Positions 44,163 to 52,450 of a stretch of DNA of 64,000 nt are shown here, in pieces. The stretch's first letter is position 1, and every line of letters starts with the position of its first letter. The stretch is from an uncultured Acetatifactor sp. (GTDB taxonomy: Bacteria; Bacillota; Clostridia; Lachnospirales; Lachnospiraceae). Location of the stretch: contig CAJUGH010000019.1 of assembly GCA_910586215.1 (NCBI GenBank), positions 20,632 to 84,631 on the forward strand. The letters are read 5' to 3'. Below the pieces are notes generated by a model. It saw only the letters and a program-made list of their open reading frames with translations. It did no database searches and was not told where the DNA came from. The position numbers and the translations under genes are program-made.

Positions 44163-46235
44163 TTATTCTGTCTTGAACAATGTCCAGTAATGGATAATGT
44201 TCTGGTACTGATACAGGTCGTCAGACACCAGCAGATCCGGATAATTGTGGATCTTGGAGCTGACCAGGCTGTAAGCGCCTGCTGCCTTCAGGTAGGCAAT
44301 GGTCCAGAGATTTTCCTTGTGGAGATTGTAAATGTCCAGGGTATACTGGTCTCTTGCGGCAGTGTCGGGAGTGGATTTCCACTGCTCATAGATTTCTACC
44401 AGCTTGGCCATGTCCCCTTCGGGAGCGATACCCTGTGCCCCGCCTGTGCCGTAGTAGGTGCCGTACTCACCATACCACTCTGCAGACTGGGCGATGGGAA
44501 CGAAGGGCTGTACCCTGCTCTTCAGGGACACGCCGCCGATGGCAGTGTGGGGTCCCAGTACCGCGTACCAGTCATTGTTATCAATCTCCGTATCGAAGGC
44601 AGACACTTCAATGTCTTTGGTAGCACACTTGATGCCGGCCTTATTGTAATATTGTTCCAGCACCGGATAAGCATCTGCCGCGCCGGAATCCGTGTAAGTA
44701 TAGATGGTAAGCACGAAGTCAGTTCCGTCCGCGAAGTCATAGTAGCCATCGCTGCCTGCCACCAGACCGCATTCTTCCAGGAGCGCCCTGGCACCGTCCA
44801 CATCGTATTCGGTCCATTTCTGCTCCCATTCTGCATCATAGCCAAAGTTTCCTTCCTGGGGAGCGCACTGGCCCGGCTCTAAGAAACCTTCGGACAACAG
44901 GCCGGACACCTGGCTCCGGTCCACGCAGATGGATATGGCCTGGCGGAACTTGGGATTGGCGAACAGTTCGGCGTAATTGGTATCCTTACAGGTATAGTTG
45001 AAAGTGATCAGGTAGGAACCCCAGTTGGTGCTGGCCAGTTCCCGTAGCTGTGCCGTATCGCCCAGGTCAGCCATCAGGGAAGCAATATCCTGCATGGCCA
45101 CTTCGATGATATCCAGTTCGCCGGAGCGGAACATCAACTGGTCCTGTCCCTCCTCGGAGGTGGCATTGAAGTGGATCTCGTCACAATAGGGAAGCTGCTG
45201 CCCCTGTGCATCCACCTTCCAGAAGTAAGGGTTACGCTCCAGGATACAGAGTTGTGCATCCCTGGAATTGTTGCCTTCCTTAGTGGTCAGTACATAAGAG
45301 TTCAAGTTGGGGATGCCGTCCTCGTTCCACCAGTAGTAAGCCACTGCCTTGCCCAGATCCTTGACGGTGGCAGCATCGATTCCCTTTGCCTGGGCATTCT
45401 TAAGGACTGTCTCATCGTCCAGGCCTGTCTTCTCATAATAAGGATTCTCCACATAGGGGAACTCCTCGGTATCCGGAATCAGATCGCTTAGGTAATGCTC
45501 GGGTGCCCAGCACCACTTAAAATCGCCATTCTCAATGAAGTCCGCGGGGAACTTGGGATTCACAAAGGTCCAGGTCACGGTATAGTTGTCCACCTTTTCC
45601 AGGGCAGCCCAGGCATCTTCGCCATCCACGGTCTCCATCAGGGCCGGCCAGCTCTTCTTGGTGTCGTAGTTGGTAAGATGGCACATGTAATACCAGAAGG
45701 TAATGTCATCCGCATTGAAGTCCTCGCCATCGGACCATTTCATGCCTTCCCGGAGCTTGAAGGTCCACACGGTGTAGTCATCATTGTGCTCAAAGCTCTT
45801 GATGACATTGGGATAATAGGTGCCATCGCTATTGTAGTGGATGATACTCTCCAGCACAGGCCGGGACAGTCCCCAGCTGCCGCCTGCACCCAGAAGATTG
45901 ATGACGCCGCCGTATGTACCGATCTCCAGGGGATTCCCGCCTGCGTCTACCTGCTCCACATATACATCGTCTGCGGTGGGTATCCTTTCCTCCAGTGCAG
46001 GAAGGGAGCCTGCCTGCACCAGGTCGGCAAGCATGGGAGCTTCGGCAAAGGCGAATTCCTCCGCGGGAGGGGCATCTGTCTCTTCAGATGCAGGTTCTGA
46101 TCCTGACTCTGAAGACGGTGTGACATCTTCCGCAGAACTGGTAGGCGTGCTTTCCTGATTGTCCCTGGCTCCGCAGGCAATCAGGGACACAGCCATGGTG
46201 CCCGCCAGAAACAGGGCAACGAGTCTTTTTTTCAT
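44163..46235 (-). CDS. Opp-type solute-binding lipoprotein (OppA-like, SBP_bac_5)
   Basis: 690 residues, longer than typical peptide-binding OppA (about 540). The N-terminal signal KKRLVALFLAGTMAVSLIAC ends in a lipobox with Cys near 21, so it is a membrane-anchored lipoprotein. A Ser/Glu/Pro linker follows, then the cluster-C binding fold with VWTFKLREGMKWSDGEDFNADDI and FRQAISICVDRSQVSGLLSEGF. Cluster-C proteins bind peptides but also oligosaccharides; size and neighbours favour a glycan here. AAAGGAGGA precedes the start. It is the first gene of the minus-strand operon, divergent from the AraC gene. Confidence 0.9.
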   Translation of the reverse strand: MKKRLVALFLAGTMAVSLIACGARDNQESTPTSSAEDVTPSSESGSEPASEETDAPPAEEFAFAEAPMLADLVQAGSLPALEERIPTADDVYVEQVDAGGNPLEIGTYGGVINLLGAGGSWGLSRPVLESIIHYNSDGTYYPNVIKSFEHNDDYTVWTFKLREGMKWSDGEDFNADDITFWYYMCHLTNYDTKKSWPALMETVDGEDAWAALEKVDNYTVTWTFVNPKFPADFIENGDFKWCWAPEHYLSDLIPDTEEFPYVENPYYEKTGLDDETVLKNAQAKGIDAATVKDLGKAVAYYWWNEDGIPNLNSYVLTTKEGNNSRDAQLCILERNPYFWKVDAQGQQLPYCDEIHFNATSEEGQDQLMFRSGELDIIEVAMQDIASLMADLGDTAQLRELASTNWGSYLITFNYTCKDTNYAELFANPKFRQAISICVDRSQVSGLLSEGFLEPGQCAPQEGNFGYDAEWEQKWTEYDVDGARALLEECGLVAGSDGYYDFADGTDFVLTIYTYTDSGAADAYPVLEQYYNKAGIKCATKDIEVSAFDTEIDNNDWYAVLGPHTAIGGVSLKSRVQPFVPIAQSAEWYGEYGTYYGTGGAQGIAPEGDMAKLVEIYEQWKSTPDTAARDQYTLDIYNLHKENLWTIAYLKAAGAYSLVSSKIHNYPDLLVSDDLYQYQNIIHYWTLFKTE

Positions 46236-46354
46236 ACGAAATATCCTCCTTTATGAATTGAAGAACGCCGGTTCCATCAGCGTTTTCTTGTAGTCAGTAT
46301 AACAATTGCCAACAAAGGCCTGCTACGCATCTGTTGTCTTTTTTGTCATGTATA

Positions 46355-46383
46355 TTGCAAATTTTGCTTTTTTGACTTATAAT
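46355..46383 (+). promoter_or_regulatory. Promoter of the AraC-family regulator gene
   Basis: TTGCAA, a 17-base spacer, TATAAT. The first TTTTGCAC site (46393-46404) begins ten bases after the -10, overlapping the expected transcription start, which would allow autorepression. Confidence 0.7.
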
Positions 46384-46392
46384 TTATTTGTG

Positions 46393-46467
46393 TTTTGCAC
46401 AATACTGACAAAAACAAAGTTGATATTTTATACATATTGACCATTTTTAGGCGTATTTTGCACAGTC
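46393..46467 (+). promoter_or_regulatory. Candidate AraC-regulator sites (upstream pair)
   Basis: TTTTGCACAATA (46393-46404) and TTTTGCACAGTC (46456-46467), same orientation, 63 bases apart, close to six helical turns. The inverted form of the motif occurs again twice downstream of the regulator gene. Confidence 0.45.
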
Positions 46468-46596
46468 CAAATCGCAAAGGAACTATATGCAAAGCAAAAG
46501 AGGCGGCGGGCTGTGATTTTGATCAGCCCCTTGTCAGGCAGACAGCCTAAGTCTCTAAAATAAAGTGATGGGACTGCACCGGGGAGGGAAGAGAAT

Positions 46597-47481
46597 ATGT
46601 TGATTGACAATACGGTGATATACGAAGGCGGCTACATGATCAGGATCAATAAGCCCGGCAGTCCCTTATTCTATTTTTTTGACTGGGATGAGCGGTCCTA
46701 TGCCATCAATATGGAATTCCAGCATTTCCATCAATTCTACGAACTATGTATCTTCCTGGACGAACACGCAGGGCATCTGATCAACGGGGCCTGGCATGAC
46801 CTGCGCTGCTGCGACATTGTGGCCATCCGTCCTTCCCTGCTGCACAAGACGGCTTACCCGGAGGGAGCACCCAACAAACGCCTTATCATCAATTTTGCCC
46901 TGCCTCCCATGCATGCCAGCCTGGAGACATGCATGAAGAGCATTTACAGTATCTTCAGTGGGGAGGTGCCCATCTACCGTTTCGAGGGGCGCTATAAAAA
47001 GGCAGTGTTTGAGAAGCTGAACGACATATATTACCTGTCCCAGACGCCCAATGAATTGTCTAATCTCACCATCCATCAGAAATTCATAGAATTCCTGAGC
47101 CTGGTCTACCTGTACCGGGATAAGAATGTGTATGCGGACCAGGTGAACTTCGACAATATTACCAATAAGATCTACAGCATTACTGCCTATATCCACAACC
47201 GTTACACGGAGGATCTGTCCCTGGCCTCCCTGTCAAAGGAATTCTATGTGAGCAGTTATTACTTATCCCACCAGTTTAAGCGGGTCACTGGCTTTACCTT
47301 GACGGACTATATCTCCATGACCAGGGTACGCAATGCCCAGACCCTGCTGGTGTCCACGGACATACCGATTACGGATATAGCCCTTCAGAGCGGCTTCAAG
47401 AGTTTTTCCCAGTTCAACCGGGCCTTCAACAAATTCCTGCAGATGCCGCCATCGAAGTTTAGGCGGGAAGGCGGAAAGTGA
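46597..47481 (+). CDS. AraC-family transcriptional regulator
   Basis: 294 residues. The N-terminal cupin-like sensing domain has MEFQHFHQFYELCIFLDEHAGHLINGAWHDL and DIVAIRPSLLHKT. The C-terminal double helix-turn-helix has LASLSKEFYVSSYYLSHQFKRVTGFTLTDYISMTRVRNA and ITDIALQSGFKSFSQFNRAFNKFLQMPPSKFR. It probably senses a sugar or inositol-type ligand and controls both the divergent importer and the catabolic genes downstream. GGGAGGGAAG precedes the ATG. Confidence 0.92.
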   Translation: MLIDNTVIYEGGYMIRINKPGSPLFYFFDWDERSYAINMEFQHFHQFYELCIFLDEHAGHLINGAWHDLRCCDIVAIRPSLLHKTAYPEGAPNKRLIINFALPPMHASLETCMKSIYSIFSGEVPIYRFEGRYKKAVFEKLNDIYYLSQTPNELSNLTIHQKFIEFLSLVYLYRDKNVYADQVNFDNITNKIYSITAYIHNRYTEDLSLASLSKEFYVSSYYLSHQFKRVTGFTLTDYISMTRVRNAQTLLVSTDIPITDIALQSGFKSFSQFNRAFNKFLQMPPSKFRREGGK

Positions 47482-47573
47482 AGGGACAGGATGGTTTCGG
47501 GGCGTGCATGGTTTGCGCAGGATGTGACGGAACACATACAAATTATACAAAATCATAGGACAAAAAATGCAAA

Positions 47574-47626
47574 TATTGTGCAATGAACAAACAAATGCCA
47601 TGGGATTAGAGCAAAAAGTGCAATAT
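47574..47626 (+). promoter_or_regulatory. Candidate AraC-regulator sites (downstream pair)
   Basis: TATTGTGCAATG (47574-47585) and AAAAGTGCAATAT (47614-47626) are inverted forms of the TTGCAC motif seen at 46393 and 46456. They lie in the 228-base gap (47482-47709) before the catabolic genes, which holds no other gene. A possible -10 is TATACA near 47545; no convincing -35 was found. Confidence 0.45.
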
Positions 47627-47709
47627 GGAAAGACAAAAAAACAACAGATGCGTGGAAATGGGAGCACACCTTTGGTAATATTGAAACAACAGCGGCAGGA
47701 TGGAGGTAA

Positions 47710-49341
47710 GTGCAGACGATGGATAAAGATCTGATCTTATTTACAGATAGTGGAGATACCATTATTGATGAGGGGACCCAGGTGTATGATGAGAGGGGAA
47801 TCGTTACCAGGGCAGGATGCATTCCAGGTGCCGGGGAGGTGTTAAGGCAACTGAAGGAGGAGGGATACCGTATTGCCCTTGTGGCGGACGGGGAGTGGGA
47901 ATCCTTCCAGAATGTATACAGGGAGAACGGACTGGGTGACTGTTTCGAGCAGTGGATCGTCTCGGAGGTAGTGGGAGAGCAGAAGCCTGCCAGGTCCATG
48001 TTTGACACGGCCATGGAGAAGATGAAGCTGACCCAGGCTCAGAAGCCTTTTATTGTGATGATCGGGAATAACTTGAAGAAGGATATAGCTGGAGCCAACC
48101 GCTATGGGATCACGTCCATCTGGCTGGACTGGTCCCCCCGGTACTTCCATACCATAGAGGAGCCGGACTGGCAGCCGGACTACACCGTGAAGACACCTGG
48201 CGAACTGAAGGAACTGATCGGGAGACTGGAGGAGGGGTGCAGGGAGAAACGAAAGCTGGCGGACCAGGTCACGGACAAGATAGACCGGATGGTGGAGGCT
48301 TTTTCCCATATCCTGTATGAGACGGATGATACTTTCCTAAAAAACATGGAGTGCCATAACCTGGCCGGGGATGATATTGCCAGGTACCAGTTCTGGGAGT
48401 GGACCCAGGGTGTGGGACTCTATGGGTTGTGGAAACTCTTCTGCTATGAGAAGAAAGAGAAGTATCTCCGCATGCTGAAGGCCTATTATGACAGGCAGAT
48501 CGGCATCGGGTTCCCGGCGCTGAATGTGAATACAGCGGCGCCTTACCTGACCATGTCCTTCCTGGCAGAATATACCGGGGAAGAGAAATACATGACGCCC
48601 TGTGTGGAGGCGGCAGGCAGGATCATGGCGTCCTTCCCCCGGACGAAGGAGGGGGGCTTCCAGCACAAGACTTCGGACTGTGTCAACGAGCAGGAACTGT
48701 GGGATGACACTTTGTATATGACAGTGTTGTTTCTGGCCAATATGGGGCGGATCCTGCAGGACCCTGCCATGCAGGAGGAGGCCCAGTATCAGTTCCTGCT
48801 GCATGACAAATACCTTGGCGACAGGAAAAGCGGTCTGTGGTACCATGGCTGGAGCTTCCGGGAGAAGCATCATTTTGCCGGGGCCTTCTGGGGCCGGGGC
48901 AATTGCTGGATCACCATGGCCATTCCGGAGTTCCTTTCCATCAGCCAGTGCAGCGGGCCGGTGAGGAGACTCCTGCAGAATGCACTCCAGGCCCAGGTGG
49001 AGAGCCTGAAGGCCTGCCAGGCGGAAAATGGCATGTGGCATACCTTGATTGATGACGCAGATTCCTATGTGGAGGCAAGCGCCACCTGCGGATTTGCCTA
49101 CGGCATCCTGAAGGCGGTGAAGGACGGCCTGGTGGATGCATCTTACCGGAAGGTGGCCGCCAGGGCTGTGGAACCGGTCCTGGCATGCATCTCGGAGGAC
49201 GGCGTGGTGAATCAGGTGTCCTATGGCACCCCCATGGGACGTGTGAACAAAGACTTTTACAAAGAGATTGCCCTGCAGCCCATGCCCTATGGCCAGGCCC
49301 TGGCAATCCTGTTCCTGATGGAATACCGGACCATGTTGTGA
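47710..49341 (+). CDS. HAD-like / GH105 fusion protein
   Basis: 543 residues, two domains. Residues about 5-165 resemble a HAD-superfamily hydrolase: LILFTDSGDTI (motif I), EQKPARSMF (motif III Lys) and MIGNNLKKDIAGA (motif IV). The phosphatase-type second Asp of motif I is Gly here, motif II Ser/Thr is missing (IALVADGE) and the first Asp of motif IV is Asn, so normal phosphatase activity is doubtful. Residues about 195-543 form a GH105/GH88-like alpha/alpha barrel, with QELWDDTLYMTVLFLANMGR and GLWYHGWSF, HHFAGAFWGRGNCWITMA. GTG at 47710 or ATG at 47719 may start it; GGAGG is at 47702. First gene of the catabolic series. The cytoplasmic substrate is probably a uronyl-containing oligosaccharide. 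Confidence 0.82.
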   Translation: MQTMDKDLILFTDSGDTIIDEGTQVYDERGIVTRAGCIPGAGEVLRQLKEEGYRIALVADGEWESFQNVYRENGLGDCFEQWIVSEVVGEQKPARSMFDTAMEKMKLTQAQKPFIVMIGNNLKKDIAGANRYGITSIWLDWSPRYFHTIEEPDWQPDYTVKTPGELKELIGRLEEGCREKRKLADQVTDKIDRMVEAFSHILYETDDTFLKNMECHNLAGDDIARYQFWEWTQGVGLYGLWKLFCYEKKEKYLRMLKAYYDRQIGIGFPALNVNTAAPYLTMSFLAEYTGEEKYMTPCVEAAGRIMASFPRTKEGGFQHKTSDCVNEQELWDDTLYMTVLFLANMGRILQDPAMQEEAQYQFLLHDKYLGDRKSGLWYHGWSFREKHHFAGAFWGRGNCWITMAIPEFLSISQCSGPVRRLLQNALQAQVESLKACQAENGMWHTLIDDADSYVEASATCGFAYGILKAVKDGLVDASYRKVAARAVEPVLACISEDGVVNQVSYGTPMGRVNKDFYKEIALQPMPYGQALAILFLMEYRTML

Positions 49342-49354
49342 GGGGGAGAAGGGT

Positions 49355-52300
49355 GTGAAGCTTGGAAGACAGTGGGATGAGCGGCTAAAAATCTGGGATG
49401 AGGCATTTGAAGACAATCTCTACACGAGACTGGGGGAGATCTCTCTATCCGGTTTTACCACCATGGCGCACCTGTCCCTGGAACAGGCAGCAGGGCAGGA
49501 CTTCCAGCCGTTTCCTGTGGGAACCGGGTGGGGGGCCAAATGGGAGTACGGGTGGTTCCGGGGGGAAGTGACGCTGCCCGGGGAGGCAGCAGGGAAGCGC
49601 ATTTTGCTCCATCTGGGGCCTGGGCCGGAGATGCTGGTCTTCGTAAACGGTGTGGAATCCGGTTCCATTGACAGGCAGCATCACTATGTGGAACTGACAG
49701 CCTGTGCCACCCCCGGGGAGCATTTTGTAGTCTATGCGGAATGTTATGGGGGACATGGCGCCCGCCGGGAGGATGGCGGTATCTGGGGCAGGACGGATGT
49801 GCCGGTGCCGGAGCCTGTAGGTCCCCAGTGCAAGGTGGAAAGCAGCCATTATGGTATCTTTCAGGGGGAGATGGCAGCAGTCTACGCGGACTATCATACC
49901 CTGTATGACCTGTGGAAAGCCATGCCGGAGCGTGACCTGCGCACCATGAAGATCGGGGAGGCCCTGCAGCAGTTTACCTATGTGGCAGATTTTGAGACGC
50001 CTTGGCCCCAGCGTATCCAGGGGATCCTGGAGGGGGATAAGCTTCTTCGCCCTCTTCTGGAGAAGAAAAACGGGGATACTGTGCCCGTATATTCCACTTT
50101 CGGGCAGTCACACCTGGACCTGGCCTGGCTGTGGCCCCAGGAGGAGACCAGAAGGAAGGCGGCCAGGACCTATTCCAACCAGCTGGCCCTGATGGAGAGA
50201 TATCCCGGTTACAGGTTCCTGCTCTGTGGTCCTACCATACTGGAGTATCTGAAGGCCGATTATCCCAGGCTGTATGGACGCGTCAGGGAGAAGGTCCGGA
50301 CAGGGCAGTTCCTGCCGGAGGGGGCAGTGTATGTGGAGAGTGACACCAACCTGCCGGGCGGGGAGAGCCTGGTGAGGCAGTTTGTCATGGGAAAGCGCTG
50401 GTTCCAGGCAGAGTTCGGGGCAGACAGCCAGGTGGCGTGGCTGCCGGACACCTTCGGCTTTACCGGCGCCCTTCCCCAGATCATGCGGGAATGCCGGGTT
50501 CCCTATTTCGCTACCCAGAAGCTGCTGCGGTGTGACCCGGAGTGCGAGCAGTTCCCCTACAATCTGTTCTGGTGGGAGGGAATCGATGGCACCAGGGTGC
50601 TGGCCCATATCTATAAGAAAAACAATGCGGTGTTCGGCCCTGGTGCCCTGCGGGAACGCTGGGAGAAGGACAGGAACCAGAAGCAGGGCATAGACACCCT
50701 CCTGTTCCCTTTTGGCTATGGGGATGGGGGCGGCGGTCCCACGGAACTGATGGTGGAGATGGAACAGCGCTGCCGCGACCTGGAGGGAGCGCCCAGGTGT
50801 ACCATGGAAAGCCCGGCAGCCTTTTTCCACCGGCTGGATCAGAAGGCCGTATCCCATGTGTACTACGGGGAACTGTACCTGGCCTGGCACAGGGGTACCT
50901 ACACGGCCCAGGCCAGGATCAAGAGAGGGGTGCGCAAAGGGGAAATGGCCCTGCGGGAGGCGGAATATCTGGCGGGACTTCTCCGGCTTACAGGGCAAGT
51001 GCAGGGACAGGAAGAGACACTGGGGAAAATAGAGGAACTCTGGAAGCTTCTTCTGGTGCAGGAGTTCCACGACATCCTGCCGGGAACCTCCATAGAGCGG
51101 GTGAACCGGGAAGCGGAGGAAGCCCTGGAGAGGGTAAGGCGTGAGGGCCGGCACCTGGCCGGGGAACTGCTCTGCCGGCTGGCCGGGGGAAGGGCCTTGT
51201 TCAATTCCCTGAACTGGCAGCGGCACTTCCGGGGACTGTGCCTGCCTTCCTGCGGCTACGTGAAGCTGGGGGAAGGAGCCATGGTGCCAGAGGCCCATCT
51301 GCGCCAGGAGTCCCGATGCTGGCGCCTTGGGCCGGAAGAGGAACTGCAGTTTTCCAATGAATATTACAGGGTGCGCATGAATGCCAGGGGAGAGATCTGC
51401 AGCCTTACGGATGCAGCCACCGGGTATGAGTATGCACAAGGGATGCTGAATGTGTGGCGCCTGTACCGGGATGTGAATGTGTGCTATGATGCCTGGGAAC
51501 TGGGGCGTATGTACGAACAGGTGCCGGAAGCGCTTACAGGAGAGGTCAGCTTCCAGGCAGAGCAGATGGGGGATGGCAGCATGCGGGCGGTCCTCACCAG
51601 GCAGGAAGCCTATTTTACCGTGGAGCAGAAGATATATTTTGCGCCGGACAGCCCCAGGATTGACTTCGAGACCCAGGTGGACTGGCGGGAACGCCACAGG
51701 ATCCTGAAGGTGGAATTCCCTACCACCGTATACACCAGAGAAGTGATAGAGGAAATACAGTTTGGCTATATACGGCGTCCCACTCACAGGTCCAGACAGT
51801 ATGAGCAGGATCTGTACGAGACCTGCCACCACAAATACGCAGTGCTCACAGACGGAGAGAATGGTTTTGCGCTGCTCAATGACTGCAAGTACGGACTGTC
51901 TGCCCAGGACAGCAGACTGTCCCTGACATTGCTTCGGGCCCCAGTGATGCCGGATATGACGGCAGACCAGGGCAGGCAGCAGTTTACCTATTCCATTCTG
52001 CCCTTTTCCGGTCCCTTTGTGCGAAGCCGGGTCATAGAGGAGGCTTATGCATGTAATGTGGATGTGACAGCAGCAGGCTTCCAGGCACAGAAGCGGGGAG
52101 CCAGGATGGATCCAGGGGCCGTGCAGGAGGTGGTATCCTTCTTCCGGCTGGAGGGCGGCCATGTGGTGCTGGAGACCTGTAAACCTGCCTATGACAGGGC
52201 AGACGGGGTGGTTTTGCGGCTCTATGAGTCCAAGGGCTGTGCCGGCCAGACCACACTCCTGCTGCCGGGCTGCGTGGGGGAGGTTTACGCCTGCAATATG

Positions 52301-52423
52301 CTGGAGGAGGTACAGGAGGGGCTGGATCTTGCAGGAGGAAGGGTAAGGCTGGGGTTCAGGGCCTTTGAGATCAAGACCCTTCTGCTGGTGGTATCTGCAT
52401 CGGCAGATATGTCCGTTTCGTAG
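49355..52423 (+). CDS. GH38 alpha-mannosidase
   Basis: 1022 residues, cytoplasmic (no signal). An N-terminal lectin-like beta domain is followed by the GH38 catalytic domain. VYSTFGQSHLDLAWLWP has the zinc-binding His and Asp, ADSQVAWLPDTFGFTGALPQI carries the nucleophile Asp, and VQEFHDILPGTSIERV has another metal His. C-terminal beta-sandwich domains follow. Retaining zinc-dependent enzyme acting on alpha-linked mannose. Starts with GTG after AGGGGGAGAAG, 13 bases past the fusion gene, so it is co-transcribed. The importer upstream would deliver the intact mannoside to it. Confidence 0.93.
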   Translation: MKLGRQWDERLKIWDEAFEDNLYTRLGEISLSGFTTMAHLSLEQAAGQDFQPFPVGTGWGAKWEYGWFRGEVTLPGEAAGKRILLHLGPGPEMLVFVNGVESGSIDRQHHYVELTACATPGEHFVVYAECYGGHGARREDGGIWGRTDVPVPEPVGPQCKVESSHYGIFQGEMAAVYADYHTLYDLWKAMPERDLRTMKIGEALQQFTYVADFETPWPQRIQGILEGDKLLRPLLEKKNGDTVPVYSTFGQSHLDLAWLWPQEETRRKAARTYSNQLALMERYPGYRFLLCGPTILEYLKADYPRLYGRVREKVRTGQFLPEGAVYVESDTNLPGGESLVRQFVMGKRWFQAEFGADSQVAWLPDTFGFTGALPQIMRECRVPYFATQKLLRCDPECEQFPYNLFWWEGIDGTRVLAHIYKKNNAVFGPGALRERWEKDRNQKQGIDTLLFPFGYGDGGGGPTELMVEMEQRCRDLEGAPRCTMESPAAFFHRLDQKAVSHVYYGELYLAWHRGTYTAQARIKRGVRKGEMALREAEYLAGLLRLTGQVQGQEETLGKIEELWKLLLVQEFHDILPGTSIERVNREAEEALERVRREGRHLAGELLCRLAGGRALFNSLNWQRHFRGLCLPSCGYVKLGEGAMVPEAHLRQESRCWRLGPEEELQFSNEYYRVRMNARGEICSLTDAATGYEYAQGMLNVWRLYRDVNVCYDAWELGRMYEQVPEALTGEVSFQAEQMGDGSMRAVLTRQEAYFTVEQKIYFAPDSPRIDFETQVDWRERHRILKVEFPTTVYTREVIEEIQFGYIRRPTHRSRQYEQDLYETCHHKYAVLTDGENGFALLNDCKYGLSAQDSRLSLTLLRAPVMPDMTADQGRQQFTYSILPFSGPFVRSRVIEEAYACNVDVTAAGFQAQKRGARMDPGAVQEVVSFFRLEGGHVVLETCKPAYDRADGVVLRLYESKGCAGQTTLLLPGCVGEVYACNMLEEVQEGLDLAGGRVRLGFRAFEIKTLLLVVSASADMSVS

Positions 52424-52450
52424 ATATAGCGACTACACAGGGAGGTAAGG

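Larger units (their letters stand above)
46236..46596. promoter_or_regulatory. Divergent regulatory region between the opp operon and the AraC gene
   Basis: 361 AT-rich bases without a gene. On the plus strand TTGCAA (46355-46360), 17 bases and TATAAT (46378-46383) form a good promoter for the AraC gene. On the minus strand TATACT (46301-46296) is a likely -10 for opp with no good -35, as expected of an activator-dependent promoter. Near the opp start, GAAGAACGC (46260-46268) and a diverged GCGTTTTCTT resemble the trailing hairpin of the dispersed repeat. Confidence 0.6.

Noticed and set aside
45495..46100. Plus-strand open frame of 201 codons opposite the oppA-like gene
   Set aside because: Lies wholly within the binding-protein gene on the other strand and has no family features.
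50108..52162. Open frame of 684 codons on the minus strand opposite the GH38 gene
   Set aside because: No recognisable domains, His/Pro/Gln-rich composition typical of antisense to GC-rich codons, and fully covered by a well-supported gene.
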